Shown here: positions 37,666 through 47,033 of the stretch, piece by piece | Layout: each line of letters opens with the position of its first letter | How positions within the stretch are numbered: the stretch's first letter is position 1 | Notes under the pieces: generated by a model | Seen by the model: only the letters and a program-made list of their open reading frames with translations | The model's database searches: none | Told to the model about the DNA's origin: nothing | Made by a program: the position numbers and the translations under genes | Source: CAWCUZ01 sp963798795 | GTDB lineage: Bacteria > Acidobacteriota > Vicinamibacteria > Vicinamibacterales > SCN-69-37 | DNA length: 64,000 nt | NCBI GenBank assembly: GCA_963798795.1 | Contig: CAWCUZ010000001.1 | Location: 2,604,001-2,668,000 of the forward strand | Direction of reading: 5' to 3'

Positions 37666-38485
37666 GGCTGATGGCGGCTCCTCGACCGCGCGGACGGTGG
37701 CCCAGCAGTACGACCTGTTTCAGGCGTCCCTCGAGTCGCTGAACAAGGACCGGAAGTACCTCAACTACGGCTACACCCTCTCGCGGCGCCAGACCTACGA
37801 GGACCGGCAGCAGCAGCTCTGCCTCGAGGTCTTTCGCGCGGCCGACATCCGCGCCGGGCACTCGGTCGTCGACGTCGGCTTCGGCAGCGGCGAACAGGAC
37901 TTCCTGCTCGCCCGGACCAGCGATTTCGGCCGCCTGACCGGCTTCAACATCTCGGCCCGGCAGGTCGCCTACGCCACGGCCCGCGCAGAACGCGAGGGCC
38001 TCGGCGGCCGGCTCGCCTTCCGCCACGGCCCCGCCGAAGCGCTGCCCGGCCTGGCGCCGGCGTCGGTGGATCGCCTGCTCGCGGTCGAGTGCGCGTTCTA
38101 CTTCGATCGTCCTGCCTTCTACGCCCGGGCGGCCGACGTGCTCGTGCCCGGCGGCCGCGTCGTGCTCGCCGACATCGCGTTCGCCGACCGCGCGGCGCTG
38201 TTCGCCCGTCGCCGCGAGGACCTTGGCCGCGTCGGCACGGTCACCGGCAACCGGCTCGCCTGGGAGCGGCACTTTCGCACGCGCTCGGTCCGTCCGATCA
38301 ACCGCTGGACCCGTCCCGGCGCGCAGATGACGGTGTGGGAAATCCTCAGGACCGCGCCGTTCTCGCGCTTCAGCCTCGCCGAGCGCCGCGAGTGGCTGAG
38401 GATGGCGTGCTACACGCAACTCGTCGCGGCCGGCCTTGCGCTCGGCTTCATCCGGTACGACCTGATCGTCCTCGAGAAGCCATGA
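37664..38485 (+). CDS. Class I SAM-dependent methyltransferase
   Basis: 273 residues. Motif I is SVVDVGFGSGEQDFLLA (near residue 66-75), followed by LTGFNISARQVAYATARAER, FRHGPAEALPGLAPASVDRL, AVECAFYFDRPAFYARAADV and VPGGRVVLADIAFADRAALF. The leading KDRKYLNYGYTLSRRQTYED resembles small-molecule/lipid methyltransferases related to the geranyl diphosphate and sugar O-methyltransferase group. Start ATG 37664 (MADGGSSTARTVAQQYDLF) was preferred to the upstream ATG in the longer frame. It is divergent from the radical SAM gene and its 3' end overlaps the convergent hydroxylase by 38 bases. Confidence 0.85.
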   Translation: MADGGSSTARTVAQQYDLFQASLESLNKDRKYLNYGYTLSRRQTYEDRQQQLCLEVFRAADIRAGHSVVDVGFGSGEQDFLLARTSDFGRLTGFNISARQVAYATARAEREGLGGRLAFRHGPAEALPGLAPASVDRLLAVECAFYFDRPAFYARAADVLVPGGRVVLADIAFADRAALFARRREDLGRVGTVTGNRLAWERHFRTRSVRPINRWTRPGAQMTVWEILRTAPFSRFSLAERREWLRMACYTQLVAAGLALGFIRYDLIVLEKP

Positions 38486-39059
38486 CGCGCGCGGTGACCT
38501 CATTCGGCTCGTAGGTCCCGAACACGCGATCCCAGAACGTCGTGATGATGCCGTAGTTGACGACGTGCCGCCGGTGATGGGCGTCGTGGAAGTCGAGGCG
38601 CCCCACGTCCGAGGCGAGCGTCGGCCGATGGTGCTGCACGTGGTGCAGGATCGAGTAGGTGTTGTACCCGAGGTAGAAGCCGGCGACGGCCCAGACCGCC
38701 AGGCCGCCGGGCAGCACGAGCTCCAGCAGCGCCCACATGACGAGCGCGCCCGCGAGCATCACGCCCACCGGCGTACTGATGAGGCTCTTCGGGCTGGCGT
38801 GATGATGGAGGTGTCCGAGGCGCGCAACCGTCATCGGTCCGTGCAACAGCCAGCGGTGCAGACGGTACTCGGTCAGGCTCCAGCCGACGAACCCGGCGGC
38901 CGCGGCCACGGCCGCCCACGCCACCACGCCGTCGAAGTGCCAGGCCGCCACGATCAGCAGCACGATCGCCGCCACCGCGTCCGCGATCATGCTGACCCAG
39001 TAGTTGACGGGGCTATAGATCAATCGCGCCCACGCGTTGACCGGTGCGGCCGTCGCCAT
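38448..39059 (-). CDS. Fatty acid hydroxylase / sterol desaturase superfamily membrane enzyme
   Basis: 203 residues with four helices and the di-iron histidine clusters of this superfamily: TEYRLHRWLLHGP, RLGHLHHHASPKS, SILHHVQHHRPT and FHDAHHRRHVVNYGIITTFW. DRVFGTYEP is the typical end. It should hydroxylate or desaturate a lipid. The start ATG (39059) overlaps the kinase stop by one base (TGATG), so it follows the kinase in an operon. Its last 38 bases overlap the 3' end of the methyltransferase on the opposite strand. Confidence 0.88.
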   Translation of the reverse strand: MATAAPVNAWARLIYSPVNYWVSMIADAVAAIVLLIVAAWHFDGVVAWAAVAAAAGFVGWSLTEYRLHRWLLHGPMTVARLGHLHHHASPKSLISTPVGVMLAGALVMWALLELVLPGGLAVWAVAGFYLGYNTYSILHHVQHHRPTLASDVGRLDFHDAHHRRHVVNYGIITTFWDRVFGTYEPNEVTARVMASRGRSGRTG

Positions 39060-41362
39060 CAGTGCACCCACTCCATTCCGAGCCGTCGAAACAGGCTCAA
39101 CACCCGGGGATCGGACCGCACCGGAGCGAGCGTCGGATGGGCCGACGCCGCGATCAGCATCGGCTCACGCAGATCATACGCCCGCTCCAGATGCGCCACG
39201 GCTTCGTCGGTCCGGCCGAAGCCGATCGCAATCACGGCCTGCCACAGGGGCGACACGTAGCTCGTGCGGCCCCGTGCGGCGAGTTCCTCCTCGATCTGGC
39301 GCGCCGCCCCGGGCTGGCCGGAGAGAATGTAGCCGGCGGCCAGCTCCGCGAGCGCGGCGCCGTGTCGCGACGAGAACGCGACACCCTTCTCGAGCGCAGC
39401 CACCGCGGCGTCCGGCTCGTGCAGGTACAGGTGCGCGACGCCCGCCACCCGCTGCAGCAGAAAGAACGACGCGTCGCGCTCGAGCGCCGGCGCGATGCGC
39501 TTCAGCGCTTCGCGGTAGTCGCCGAGCGAGAGCAGCACGAGTCCGAGAGCGTAGACCGGGATCGAGCCCACCGGGTCGAGCTCCACCGCGTGCAGGACCT
39601 CCCGCAGCGCCTCTTCGCGGCGTCCCTGGCCGTAGAGCCGCAGCAGCAGCGCCCGCCAGAAGCGCGCGCTCACGTAGTTCGGGTTGATGGCGATGGCGCG
39701 GTCGAACTCCTGCTCGGCCGCTGCCCAGTCGCGGTCCCAGAGCGTGCGGACGAGCGCCATCGCGTTGTGCGCCTCGGCCAGGCCGGGATCGAGCGCCACG
39801 GCGCGCTCGGCCGCGGCCTTGGCGCGCGGCATGTGCCCCGCCGGATCGCCAATCGAGTAGACGGCCAGCAGCGTCAGCGTCTCGGCAATCGCGGCGTAGA
39901 CGAGCGCGAAGTCCGGATCCAGCGCCAGCGCGCGGTTGAAGTACTCCAGCCCCTTGGCGATCCCCTCGCCGCGCTGCTCCACCAGGTGCCGGCCGCGCAG
40001 GTAGAGGTCGTACGCGTCCAGATGGGCCGTGGTCGGCTTGCCGCGCAGCTCCCGCGCGGCCGGGCCGAGCGTGAGCTGCAGCCGCTTGGCGATGTTCGAC
40101 GCGATGTCGTCCTGGATGGCGAACACGTCGTCCATCTCGCGATCGTAGCGCTCCGACCAGAGATGATAGCCGTCCTTGACGTCGATGAGCTGCGCCGTCA
40201 CGCGCAGCCGCTTGCCGGCGCGCCGCACGCTGCCCTCGAGGACCGACCCCACCTTGAGCCGGGCGCCGATCGCCTGGATGTCGAGGCTCTTGCCCTTGAA
40301 CGCAAAGCTCGACGTGCGCGCCGCCACCCGCAGTTCGGTGAGCTGGGCGAGCGCGTTGATGATGTCCTCCGTGACGCCGTCGCTGAAGTACTCCGTGTCA
40401 GCGTCGCCGCTGAGGTTCGAGAACGGCAGCACCGCAATCGACTGCCGCGACCCGATCGAGGCCGCCACGGCGGCTTCCGCCTCGCGGACCCGGTCGGCGG
40501 CCGTCTGCGGCGCCGCCGCCGCCGCCGAGAGCGCGGCCTGCAGCGCGAATCCCAGATCGCGCGCGGACTGGAACCGCTCCGCCGACGCCTTCTCGAGGCA
40601 CCGCCGGACGATCGCGACGACCGCCGGCGGCACGCCCGCTTCGTCCAGCGAGCCGAATGCCGGCGCGGTCTTGAGGATGGCGTGCATCGTCTCGACCGCC
40701 GTCGGTTCGAGAAAGGCGCGGCGGCCCGTCAGCATCTCGTACAGCACGCACCCGAAGGCGAAGATGTCGGACCGCTGGTCCGCGATCTCGCCCCGCACCT
40801 GCTCGGGCGCCATGTAGCCGATGGTGCCCAGGATCGTGCCGGGCTCGGTGGACGATTCGCGGATCGTGGTGGCGTTCGACGGCTCGGTGAACTGGCGGCG
40901 GACGAGCGCGAGGCCGAAATCGAGGATCTTCACGCGCCCGTCTTCGGTGATGAAGATGTTCGCCGGCTTCAGGTCGCGGTGGCAGATGCCCTTCTGGTGC
41001 GCCGCCGCCAGGCCGTGCGTGATCTCGAGCGCGTAGGCCACGGCCTTGTCGACCGGCACCGGCCCGGCGTCGATCCGCTGCCGGAGCGTCTGCCCGGTCA
41101 GCAGTTCCATCACGACATACGGATTCTCGCCGTCGCGGCCGAAGTCGTGGATCGACAGGATGTTCGGGTGGTCGAGCGCCGCCACCGCCTTGGCCTCGCG
41201 CTCGAACCGCGCGATCTGATCGGCGCCGGGAGTCGGGTGCAGGAGCACCTTCAGAGCGACCTTGCGGTCCAGCCGCGTGTCCTCGGCGACGAAGACCTGC
41301 CCCATCGCCCCCTCTCCAATGGGCTCGAGAATCCGATAATGCGCGATCCGTTCGATATTCAT
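39059..41362 (-). CDS. PknB-type serine/threonine protein kinase with TPR-rich C terminus
   Basis: 767 residues. Kinase domain 1-270: Gly loop IGEGAMGQVFVAED, VALKVLL Lys, catalytic loop HRDLKPANIFI (near 125), DFGLA, and PEQVRGEIADQRSDIFAFG. Residues ~300-430 carry the module SIAVLPFSNLSGDADTEYFS, DGVTEDIINALAQL and LWSERYDREMDDVFAIQDDI, seen in acidobacterial and rhizobial signalling proteins. The rest is TPR repeats (EYFNRALALDPDFALVYAAI, AERAVALDPGLAEAHNAMAL, EFDRAIAINPNYVSARFWRA). No membrane helix is seen, so it is cytoplasmic. ATG 41362 (MNIERIAHYRILEPIGEG) was chosen over a GTG three codons upstream. Confidence 0.9.
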   Translation of the reverse strand: MNIERIAHYRILEPIGEGAMGQVFVAEDTRLDRKVALKVLLHPTPGADQIARFEREAKAVAALDHPNILSIHDFGRDGENPYVVMELLTGQTLRQRIDAGPVPVDKAVAYALEITHGLAAAHQKGICHRDLKPANIFITEDGRVKILDFGLALVRRQFTEPSNATTIRESSTEPGTILGTIGYMAPEQVRGEIADQRSDIFAFGCVLYEMLTGRRAFLEPTAVETMHAILKTAPAFGSLDEAGVPPAVVAIVRRCLEKASAERFQSARDLGFALQAALSAAAAAPQTAADRVREAEAAVAASIGSRQSIAVLPFSNLSGDADTEYFSDGVTEDIINALAQLTELRVAARTSSFAFKGKSLDIQAIGARLKVGSVLEGSVRRAGKRLRVTAQLIDVKDGYHLWSERYDREMDDVFAIQDDIASNIAKRLQLTLGPAARELRGKPTTAHLDAYDLYLRGRHLVEQRGEGIAKGLEYFNRALALDPDFALVYAAIAETLTLLAVYSIGDPAGHMPRAKAAAERAVALDPGLAEAHNAMALVRTLWDRDWAAAEQEFDRAIAINPNYVSARFWRALLLRLYGQGRREEALREVLHAVELDPVGSIPVYALGLVLLSLGDYREALKRIAPALERDASFFLLQRVAGVAHLYLHEPDAAVAALEKGVAFSSRHGAALAELAAGYILSGQPGAARQIEEELAARGRTSYVSPLWQAVIAIGFGRTDEAVAHLERAYDLREPMLIAASAHPTLAPVRSDPRVLSLFRRLGMEWVH

Positions 41363-41541
41363 GGGCACCAACGCCGGACCCGGGCGCGGGCCGGCGACAG
41401 ATCGCCTGATTGTGCCGTGAGTCCGGGGCCGGAATATACCACGATCAGGCCGAAAATCGGCCGTTTTCGGCCCCTCCGCCGTTGCCGGGCTCCCGGCGGG
41501 GCGGTAAGCTAGGCGTTCGGCATTCGGCTCTCGAGGTGTTG

Positions 41542-44500
41542 ATGCTCATCCGTCTCCTGGGAGTCGGTCTGACGGTCGTTCTGGCCGGCCCTCCCGCACT
41601 CGCTGCCGCGCAGACCCGGGCCACCTCGGCCGACGTCGCGGGCGTCGTCCGCGACCAGACCCAGGGCGCGCTGCCAGGGGTCACCCTCACCGCCACGAAC
41701 ATCGAGACGAACGCCACCCGCCTGGCGTTCACTGACGGCGAAGGGCGCTATCGGATTGCCGCCCTGCCGCCGGGCCGCTACGACATCACCGCAGACCTGT
41801 CCGGGTTCCGCCGCGAGGCGCGCCAGGGCATCACGCTGGCGCTGGGCACACTCGTCACGGTCGATTTCACGCTCCAGATCGCCGCCGTGGCCGAGCGCGT
41901 GTCCGTCACCGGCGAGAACACGCTCGCCGAACCTCACCGCACGGCCGTCGCGACGACGATTTCGGCACGGCAGATCGAAGGGCTGCCGATCAACGGCCGC
42001 AACTTCGTCTCGTTCTCGCAACTGGCGCCCGGCGTCGCCAACGATCGCACACCGCAGCAGGGCGCGTCCGCCACGTCGGGCCTGACCTTCGCCGGCCAGC
42101 GGGCGCGGTCCAACAACATCACCGTGGACGGCCTCGACAACAACGAATCGGGGAACGGCGGCGTGCGCGCCACGTTCAGCCAGGAGGCCGTGCTCGAGTT
42201 CCAGGTGCTTACGGGCGCCTACACGGCGGAGTTCGGCAACGCCTCGGGCGGCGTCGTCAACATCGTGACGCGCAGCGGCACCAATCAGCCGGCGGGCAAC
42301 GTGTTCGGCTACTTCCGCAACGAGCACCTGAACGCAACGGACTACTTCGAACGGTTCGATCCGGCCGGACAGCCGATCGACCAGCCGAAGGCGCCGTACC
42401 GGCAGGCGCAGTTCGGCGGGATTCTCGGCGGCCCGATCGTGCGCGACCGCACCTTCTACTTCGGCTCGTTCGAGCGGCTCGACATCACCGCGAGCAACTT
42501 CGTCACGATCGACGACACCACGCCGGTCGACCTGTTCGGACAGAACGTGGGCACGGCCGTGGACGTGCTTCGGCGCGCCGGTTTCCCGGTGGAGACGGGC
42601 AACGTCCCGTACGACGTCCGGTCCAATGCCGCGCTGGGCAAGCTGGACCACCGGCTCCGCGACGCCGACAGTCTCGGCATCCGGTTCAACTGGGCGAACG
42701 GTCTCGATGAGAACATCGAGCCGTGGGGCGGGCAGGTCGCCAAGAGCCGCGGCGCCGCGCTCCACAACCGCGACGCCATGCTCGCAACGTCGTACACCAG
42801 CGTCGCGTCGCCGCGCGTCATCAACGAGTTCAGGGCGCAGCTGGCGTATCGCGATCAGTCGGTCCTGTCGCTCGACCCGACCTGCGACGGCGAGTGCACC
42901 GGCATCGACGAGGGCGGCCCCACGGTGGAGGTGACCGGCGTCGCGCTGGCGGGCCGCCAGCGGTTCACGCCCCAGCCGAAGACGGTCTGGCGGACCCAGT
43001 TCGTCGATACGTTGAGCTATGCCGCCGGCGACCACTACATGAAGGCCGGCGTGGACGACAGCTTCGTGCACACGCGCGGCTCGCTGCCCGCCCATTTCGG
43101 CGGCCGGTACATCTTCGCCGCGCTGCCGGCCATCCCGGGCGTCCTGCCGGCGCCCGTGGACGCGATCCAGGCGCTGGCCCTCGGCCTTCCGGCCGCCTTC
43201 GTCCAGGGCTACGGCGATCCCGACACGACGTACGGCGTCCACGACCTGGCCCTCTTCGTGCAGGATTCCTGGACGCCGGCCCGCGACCTCACGCTCAACC
43301 TCGGCGTCCGCTACCAGAAGCAGTTCTGGCCGGCCGCGCGCTTCGAGGCCCGCGGCATCGCGCCCTACTCGATGCCCTCGGACAGCAACAACCTGGCGCC
43401 GCGGCTGTCGGCGGCCTGGAGCCCGCATCACGACGAGCGGACGTCGCTGCACGCGAGCTACGGCGTCTACTACGACAACGAGATCGGCAGCCTGCTCGGC
43501 GTGGCGAACCTGCTGAACGGCACCGACAAGGTCCGGACGCAGGTGGTCCGGTTTCCGGCGTCGCTCGCCGCCTGGAACGCGCCCGGCCGCACGCTCCCGG
43601 AAGGTTTCGCCGGCCCGTTCCCGAGCCTCGTCGTCATTCCCGACCCGGCGCTCGAGACGCCGTTCGCGCATCAGGCGACCGTCGGCGTCAACCGCGAGCT
43701 GCCGGGCCGCGTCCTGGTCACGGCGAACTTCCTCTACGTCCGCGGCCACCACCAGCTTGGCACGCTCGACTACAACCCGCTGGTTCCCGCCCTCGGCGCC
43801 AACCGCCGCCCGGAAGACGACGTAGTCAACGGCGTGCCGGTGCCGGGCAGCTCGACGTCGATCCTGCAGTACACCGCGTTCGGCGAGACGTGGTATCGCG
43901 GCCTGACGCTGTCAATCGAGAAACGGCTGTCGGATCGCTCCCAGCTGCTCGCCAGCTACACCTGGTCGAAGGCCGAGGACAATTCCACCGACTTCCAGAG
44001 CCAGTTCATCCCGCAGGAGACGGGCGCGGGCCGCGACCCGGCGAATCCGACGGGCCTGCCGATCGGGTTCGATCCGAACAGCGAGCGCGGCCCGTCGCTC
44101 CAGGACCAGCGGCACCGCCTCGTCGTGAGCGGCGTCTACCTGGGGCCGGCGGGGATCGACTTCGGTGCCATCCTCACCGTGGGATCGGGGCGGCCGTACG
44201 ACATCCTGGCGGGCGTCGACCTGAACGGCGACGGCAACGGCGGCGCCTTCCCGCCCGACCGCGCCCGGCGCGACCCGTCCGATCCGGGATCGAGCGTGAC
44301 GCGCGACGCCGGCACGCTCCCGGCGCAGGCCACGCTCGACGTGCGCGTGAGCCGCCGCTTCGCGCTCCGCGGCCGGACGAAGCTCGAGCTGCTCGTCGAG
44401 GCGTTCAACCTCTTCAACCGGGCGAACTTCACCGATATCAACAACATCTTCGGCACCGGCACCTATCCCGCCAATCCGCTGCCGACGTACGGCCAGTTCC

Positions 44501-44553
44501 AGAAAGCCGGCCCGGGTCGGCAGGTGCAGCTGGCGCTCAGGTTCAGCTTCTGA
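41542..44553 (+). CDS. Oar-like TonB-dependent receptor with N-terminal carboxypeptidase-regulatory domain
   Basis: 1003 residues. Signal peptide (LIRLLGVGLTVVLAGPPALA AAQ), then a CarboxypepD_reg-like beta-sandwich (DVAGVVRDQTQGALPGVTLT, YRIAALPPGRYDITADLSGF), a plug (ISARQIEGLPINGRNFVSFS, NNITVDGLDNNESGNGGVRA, FGNASGGVVNIVTRSGTN), and a 22-strand-type barrel with Tyr/Asn-rich loops ending QVQLALRFSF (terminal Phe beta-signal). Oar-like receptors are abundant in Acidobacteriota; the ligand cannot be told. Start ATG 41542 has the signal directly behind it. No TonB or SusD partner is next to it; the kinase gene is divergent upstream. Confidence 0.92.
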   Translation: MLIRLLGVGLTVVLAGPPALAAAQTRATSADVAGVVRDQTQGALPGVTLTATNIETNATRLAFTDGEGRYRIAALPPGRYDITADLSGFRREARQGITLALGTLVTVDFTLQIAAVAERVSVTGENTLAEPHRTAVATTISARQIEGLPINGRNFVSFSQLAPGVANDRTPQQGASATSGLTFAGQRARSNNITVDGLDNNESGNGGVRATFSQEAVLEFQVLTGAYTAEFGNASGGVVNIVTRSGTNQPAGNVFGYFRNEHLNATDYFERFDPAGQPIDQPKAPYRQAQFGGILGGPIVRDRTFYFGSFERLDITASNFVTIDDTTPVDLFGQNVGTAVDVLRRAGFPVETGNVPYDVRSNAALGKLDHRLRDADSLGIRFNWANGLDENIEPWGGQVAKSRGAALHNRDAMLATSYTSVASPRVINEFRAQLAYRDQSVLSLDPTCDGECTGIDEGGPTVEVTGVALAGRQRFTPQPKTVWRTQFVDTLSYAAGDHYMKAGVDDSFVHTRGSLPAHFGGRYIFAALPAIPGVLPAPVDAIQALALGLPAAFVQGYGDPDTTYGVHDLALFVQDSWTPARDLTLNLGVRYQKQFWPAARFEARGIAPYSMPSDSNNLAPRLSAAWSPHHDERTSLHASYGVYYDNEIGSLLGVANLLNGTDKVRTQVVRFPASLAAWNAPGRTLPEGFAGPFPSLVVIPDPALETPFAHQATVGVNRELPGRVLVTANFLYVRGHHQLGTLDYNPLVPALGANRRPEDDVVNGVPVPGSSTSILQYTAFGETWYRGLTLSIEKRLSDRSQLLASYTWSKAEDNSTDFQSQFIPQETGAGRDPANPTGLPIGFDPNSERGPSLQDQRHRLVVSGVYLGPAGIDFGAILTVGSGRPYDILAGVDLNGDGNGGAFPPDRARRDPSDPGSSVTRDAGTLPAQATLDVRVSRRFALRGRTKLELLVEAFNLFNRANFTDINNIFGTGTYPANPLPTYGQFQKAGPGRQVQLALRFSF

Positions 44554-44567
44554 GCTCTGTGTGGAGC

Positions 44568-44616
44568 GCCGGGTCTTCAGACCCGGCGTCCGCCCGGGGC
44601 TGACTGAAGCCCCGGG
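44568..44616. repeat. Paired-hairpin repeat element, copy A
   Basis: Hairpin 1 at 44568-44587 (GCCGGGTCT-TC-AGACCCGGC) and hairpin 2 at 44593-44616 (CCCGGGGCT, six-base loop, AGCCCCGGG), followed by CCTCCATCCAT. It lies in the 73-base gap between two convergent genes. Same two hairpins as copies B and C. Confidence 0.85.
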
Positions 44617-44626
44617 CCTCCATCCA

Positions 44627-46894
44627 TCAGACCGTCCTGAACACCGCGGCGTCCTCGCTGGCGAGGAAGTGCCGGGCGATGTGCTCGCCGAGGGCGCGGT
44701 AGGCTTCGAACTGGGCTTCGCTGAAGAACTGGTTGGAGCTGGGCTCCTGGGGGAACAGCGGGTTGCGGCTCCAGTATTCGAGCACCGCCTCGGGCTCGTC
44801 CCCGGTGAGGGAGGCTTTCAGCAGGACGAGACGGCCGGTCTCGGTGTCGGAATAGTGAATGTCCCCCACCACCCAGTGGCTGAGCGTCGTACCGCCGGGC
44901 TGGAGGTGGAGCGGGTCGACGCGGATCCCGATCTCGATCCCGAGATCGATCCGGGCGTACCGCAGGAGATCCGCCAGACAGCCCAACGTCATGGCCGGAT
45001 CCTCGTCCGCATCGATGGCGACAATCCACCGGCAGCGCCGCCGCAGCAGCTCGTAGATGCCGAGGTTCTCGATCTGGCCGCCGTCCGATACGTTGACGTA
45101 GGGTCCGCGCGCGTCGAGGCGGCCCAGCGCTTCCTTCAGCAGCGCTCGCGGGCCGAGTCCCGCCAGCCGCAGCCGATCCCGCACCCTCCCGCTCCGGACG
45201 ACGGACGGGTTCGGCAGCCAGTAGTCGAGCCGCAGGTCGAGCAGCGCGAGCAGGAAGACCAGCGCCGGCACCGTCTCGGTGCCCATGTTCGGCGCCAGCC
45301 CCGCGCCGGACACCGCCATGGCCGTCCCGAGCGTGAGGTGCCGATCGTGGCGCTCCATCTGCGCAGTCTCGCAGTACCCGGTCGTCTCGCTGCCGACGAA
45401 GTGCCGTGAGAACAGGAAATAGTCGGCGTGCCGTCCCGCCATCTCCGGCTCGGCGGCCCCCTGCAGGTTGAGCGTCGTGTTCAGCAGGTGGTAGGGCGCG
45501 GCCGACCCGGGAGCGTTCAGGCTCGACAGCTTGAGGCCGTCGCGCGGCCGCGGCATCCCGTCCGGATCGATCCCGAAGACGAACGCCCGGCTGAGCCGGT
45601 CGCGGAAGAATCCGTGCTGCGACGTGATGTTCGGATTGGTGATGAAGAACGCGTAAGCCAGCCCGCACAGTCCGAGCAGCATGAACGGCCACTCCCGCGG
45701 ACCATCCCAGATCAGCGTGTTCGTCAGCCGCAGCGTGCCGCGCCACCACGTCACGCGATCCTCGTGGCCGCCGTTCGCGATGAGCCACCATTCGTATTCG
45801 CCGCGGGCGTGCGGCTCGACGTGCGCGGCCGGATCCAGGAAGTATCCCTTGTCCACGAATGCCGCCTGGAGGCGCGGCGTGACCTCGCCCGCGTTCAGGT
45901 CCTGTCGCAGCTCTGAAGGAAGCAGCGGTGAATCCACCTGATACACCGTCAGGAACAGAAACAGTCCCAGCACGATCGCGTACCCGAACAGGCCGACGAC
46001 GAGCAGCGACAGGCGCCGCATCATCGCCTTCCAGGCCGGCACGACCGCGCCCGCGAGCGCGAGGAGCAGCAGGACCCCGACGGCCGCCGAGGCGAACAGG
46101 GCCGCCCGGGCCACGAAGACGTTCATCTCGGTCCAGCTCAGGTCGATCGCCTGCTGGGTGAGCAGGAAGATCGGGATCAGCAGCAGCACCGCGATCACCC
46201 CGACGAGCGCCATGGCCAGCGTCCGCTCGTACTGATTGCGGCGCGGCCAGGTGAACCGCGCCGGCGCCAGCCGATACAGCACCGGCCCGGCCAGCGCCAC
46301 CACGGCAAACGCGCCCAGGGCGACCAGCGGGAAGTACCGGGCGCGGTCGGGCCCCCAGCGATACAGCAGCACGAAGGCGAGCTCGGTGAGCTGCACCGCG
46401 ATGATGAGGACCGGCAGGAGCACGGCGAGGTTGTCCACCAGTCCGCGCAGGATGACCGCGGGCAGGCGCAGCGCGTCGAGCAGACCGCCCGGCGCGAGAT
46501 ACCGATCCTGATTGCGCAGGTACTTCACCGCCGGCCGTTCGGTTTCACCGGGCTCGAATCCGAGCGGAAACCGGCCCGGGTCGGCCGAGGCGTGCGACGA
46601 GTTCAGCAGCGCGCTGAGCGACGAGCCGATCAGCCCGCCGCCCGACACCGTGGAGACGTAGTCGATGCGCGTCAGCAGATCGGCCGACGCGAACGCCTGA
46701 AGCACGCCGAGCGACAGCGACGCCGATCGGATGCCGCCGCCGGACAAGGCCAGCCCGATCAGGTTCCGATCGAGACGCGGAGGGCCGGGTCTGCCGGGAT
46801 CCGGCTGGCCGAGCTGCGCGCGCCGGCGGCGAATTTCCTCGAGCTCCGCAGCAAAGACGTCGCCTTCGAATGTCGGGCCATCAGAACGTGACAT
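44627..46894 (-). CDS. Multi-pass membrane patatin-like phospholipase
   Basis: 755 residues. The patatin fold is split: LIGLALSGGGIRSASLSLGV (oxyanion GGG) and the nucleophile region IDYVSTVSGGGLIGSSLSAL are N-terminal, then about 350 residues with some seven helices (LAVLLPVLIIAVQLTELAFV, YFPLVALGAFAVVALAGPVL, LAMALVGVIAVLLLIPIFLL), and the catalytic Asp comes late in YVNVSDGGQIENLGIYELL, RWIVAIDADEDPAM. GxSxG is read as STVSGGG, with Ser replacing the usual first Gly. It would hydrolyse acyl chains at the membrane. Start ATG 46894 gives MSRSDGPTFEGDVFAAEL. Convergent with the TonB receptor; divergent from the next gene. Confidence 0.82.
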   Translation of the reverse strand: MSRSDGPTFEGDVFAAELEEIRRRRAQLGQPDPGRPGPPRLDRNLIGLALSGGGIRSASLSLGVLQAFASADLLTRIDYVSTVSGGGLIGSSLSALLNSSHASADPGRFPLGFEPGETERPAVKYLRNQDRYLAPGGLLDALRLPAVILRGLVDNLAVLLPVLIIAVQLTELAFVLLYRWGPDRARYFPLVALGAFAVVALAGPVLYRLAPARFTWPRRNQYERTLAMALVGVIAVLLLIPIFLLTQQAIDLSWTEMNVFVARAALFASAAVGVLLLLALAGAVVPAWKAMMRRLSLLVVGLFGYAIVLGLFLFLTVYQVDSPLLPSELRQDLNAGEVTPRLQAAFVDKGYFLDPAAHVEPHARGEYEWWLIANGGHEDRVTWWRGTLRLTNTLIWDGPREWPFMLLGLCGLAYAFFITNPNITSQHGFFRDRLSRAFVFGIDPDGMPRPRDGLKLSSLNAPGSAAPYHLLNTTLNLQGAAEPEMAGRHADYFLFSRHFVGSETTGYCETAQMERHDRHLTLGTAMAVSGAGLAPNMGTETVPALVFLLALLDLRLDYWLPNPSVVRSGRVRDRLRLAGLGPRALLKEALGRLDARGPYVNVSDGGQIENLGIYELLRRRCRWIVAIDADEDPAMTLGCLADLLRYARIDLGIEIGIRVDPLHLQPGGTTLSHWVVGDIHYSDTETGRLVLLKASLTGDEPEAVLEYWSRNPLFPQEPSSNQFFSEAQFEAYRALGEHIARHFLASEDAAVFRTV

Positions 46895-47033
46895 GGGCGT
46901 TTTGTGCCTGGTGAGTGTAGCGCGGGACGACACGTCCCGGGTGAAAAGGAGTGCGGTATCTGCCGGCCACGCTGGTGGTCACGATTCTTGCAGCAGGTCC
47001 AGGTGACGCGTGATGCGTCCATGGAGGTGCGTG

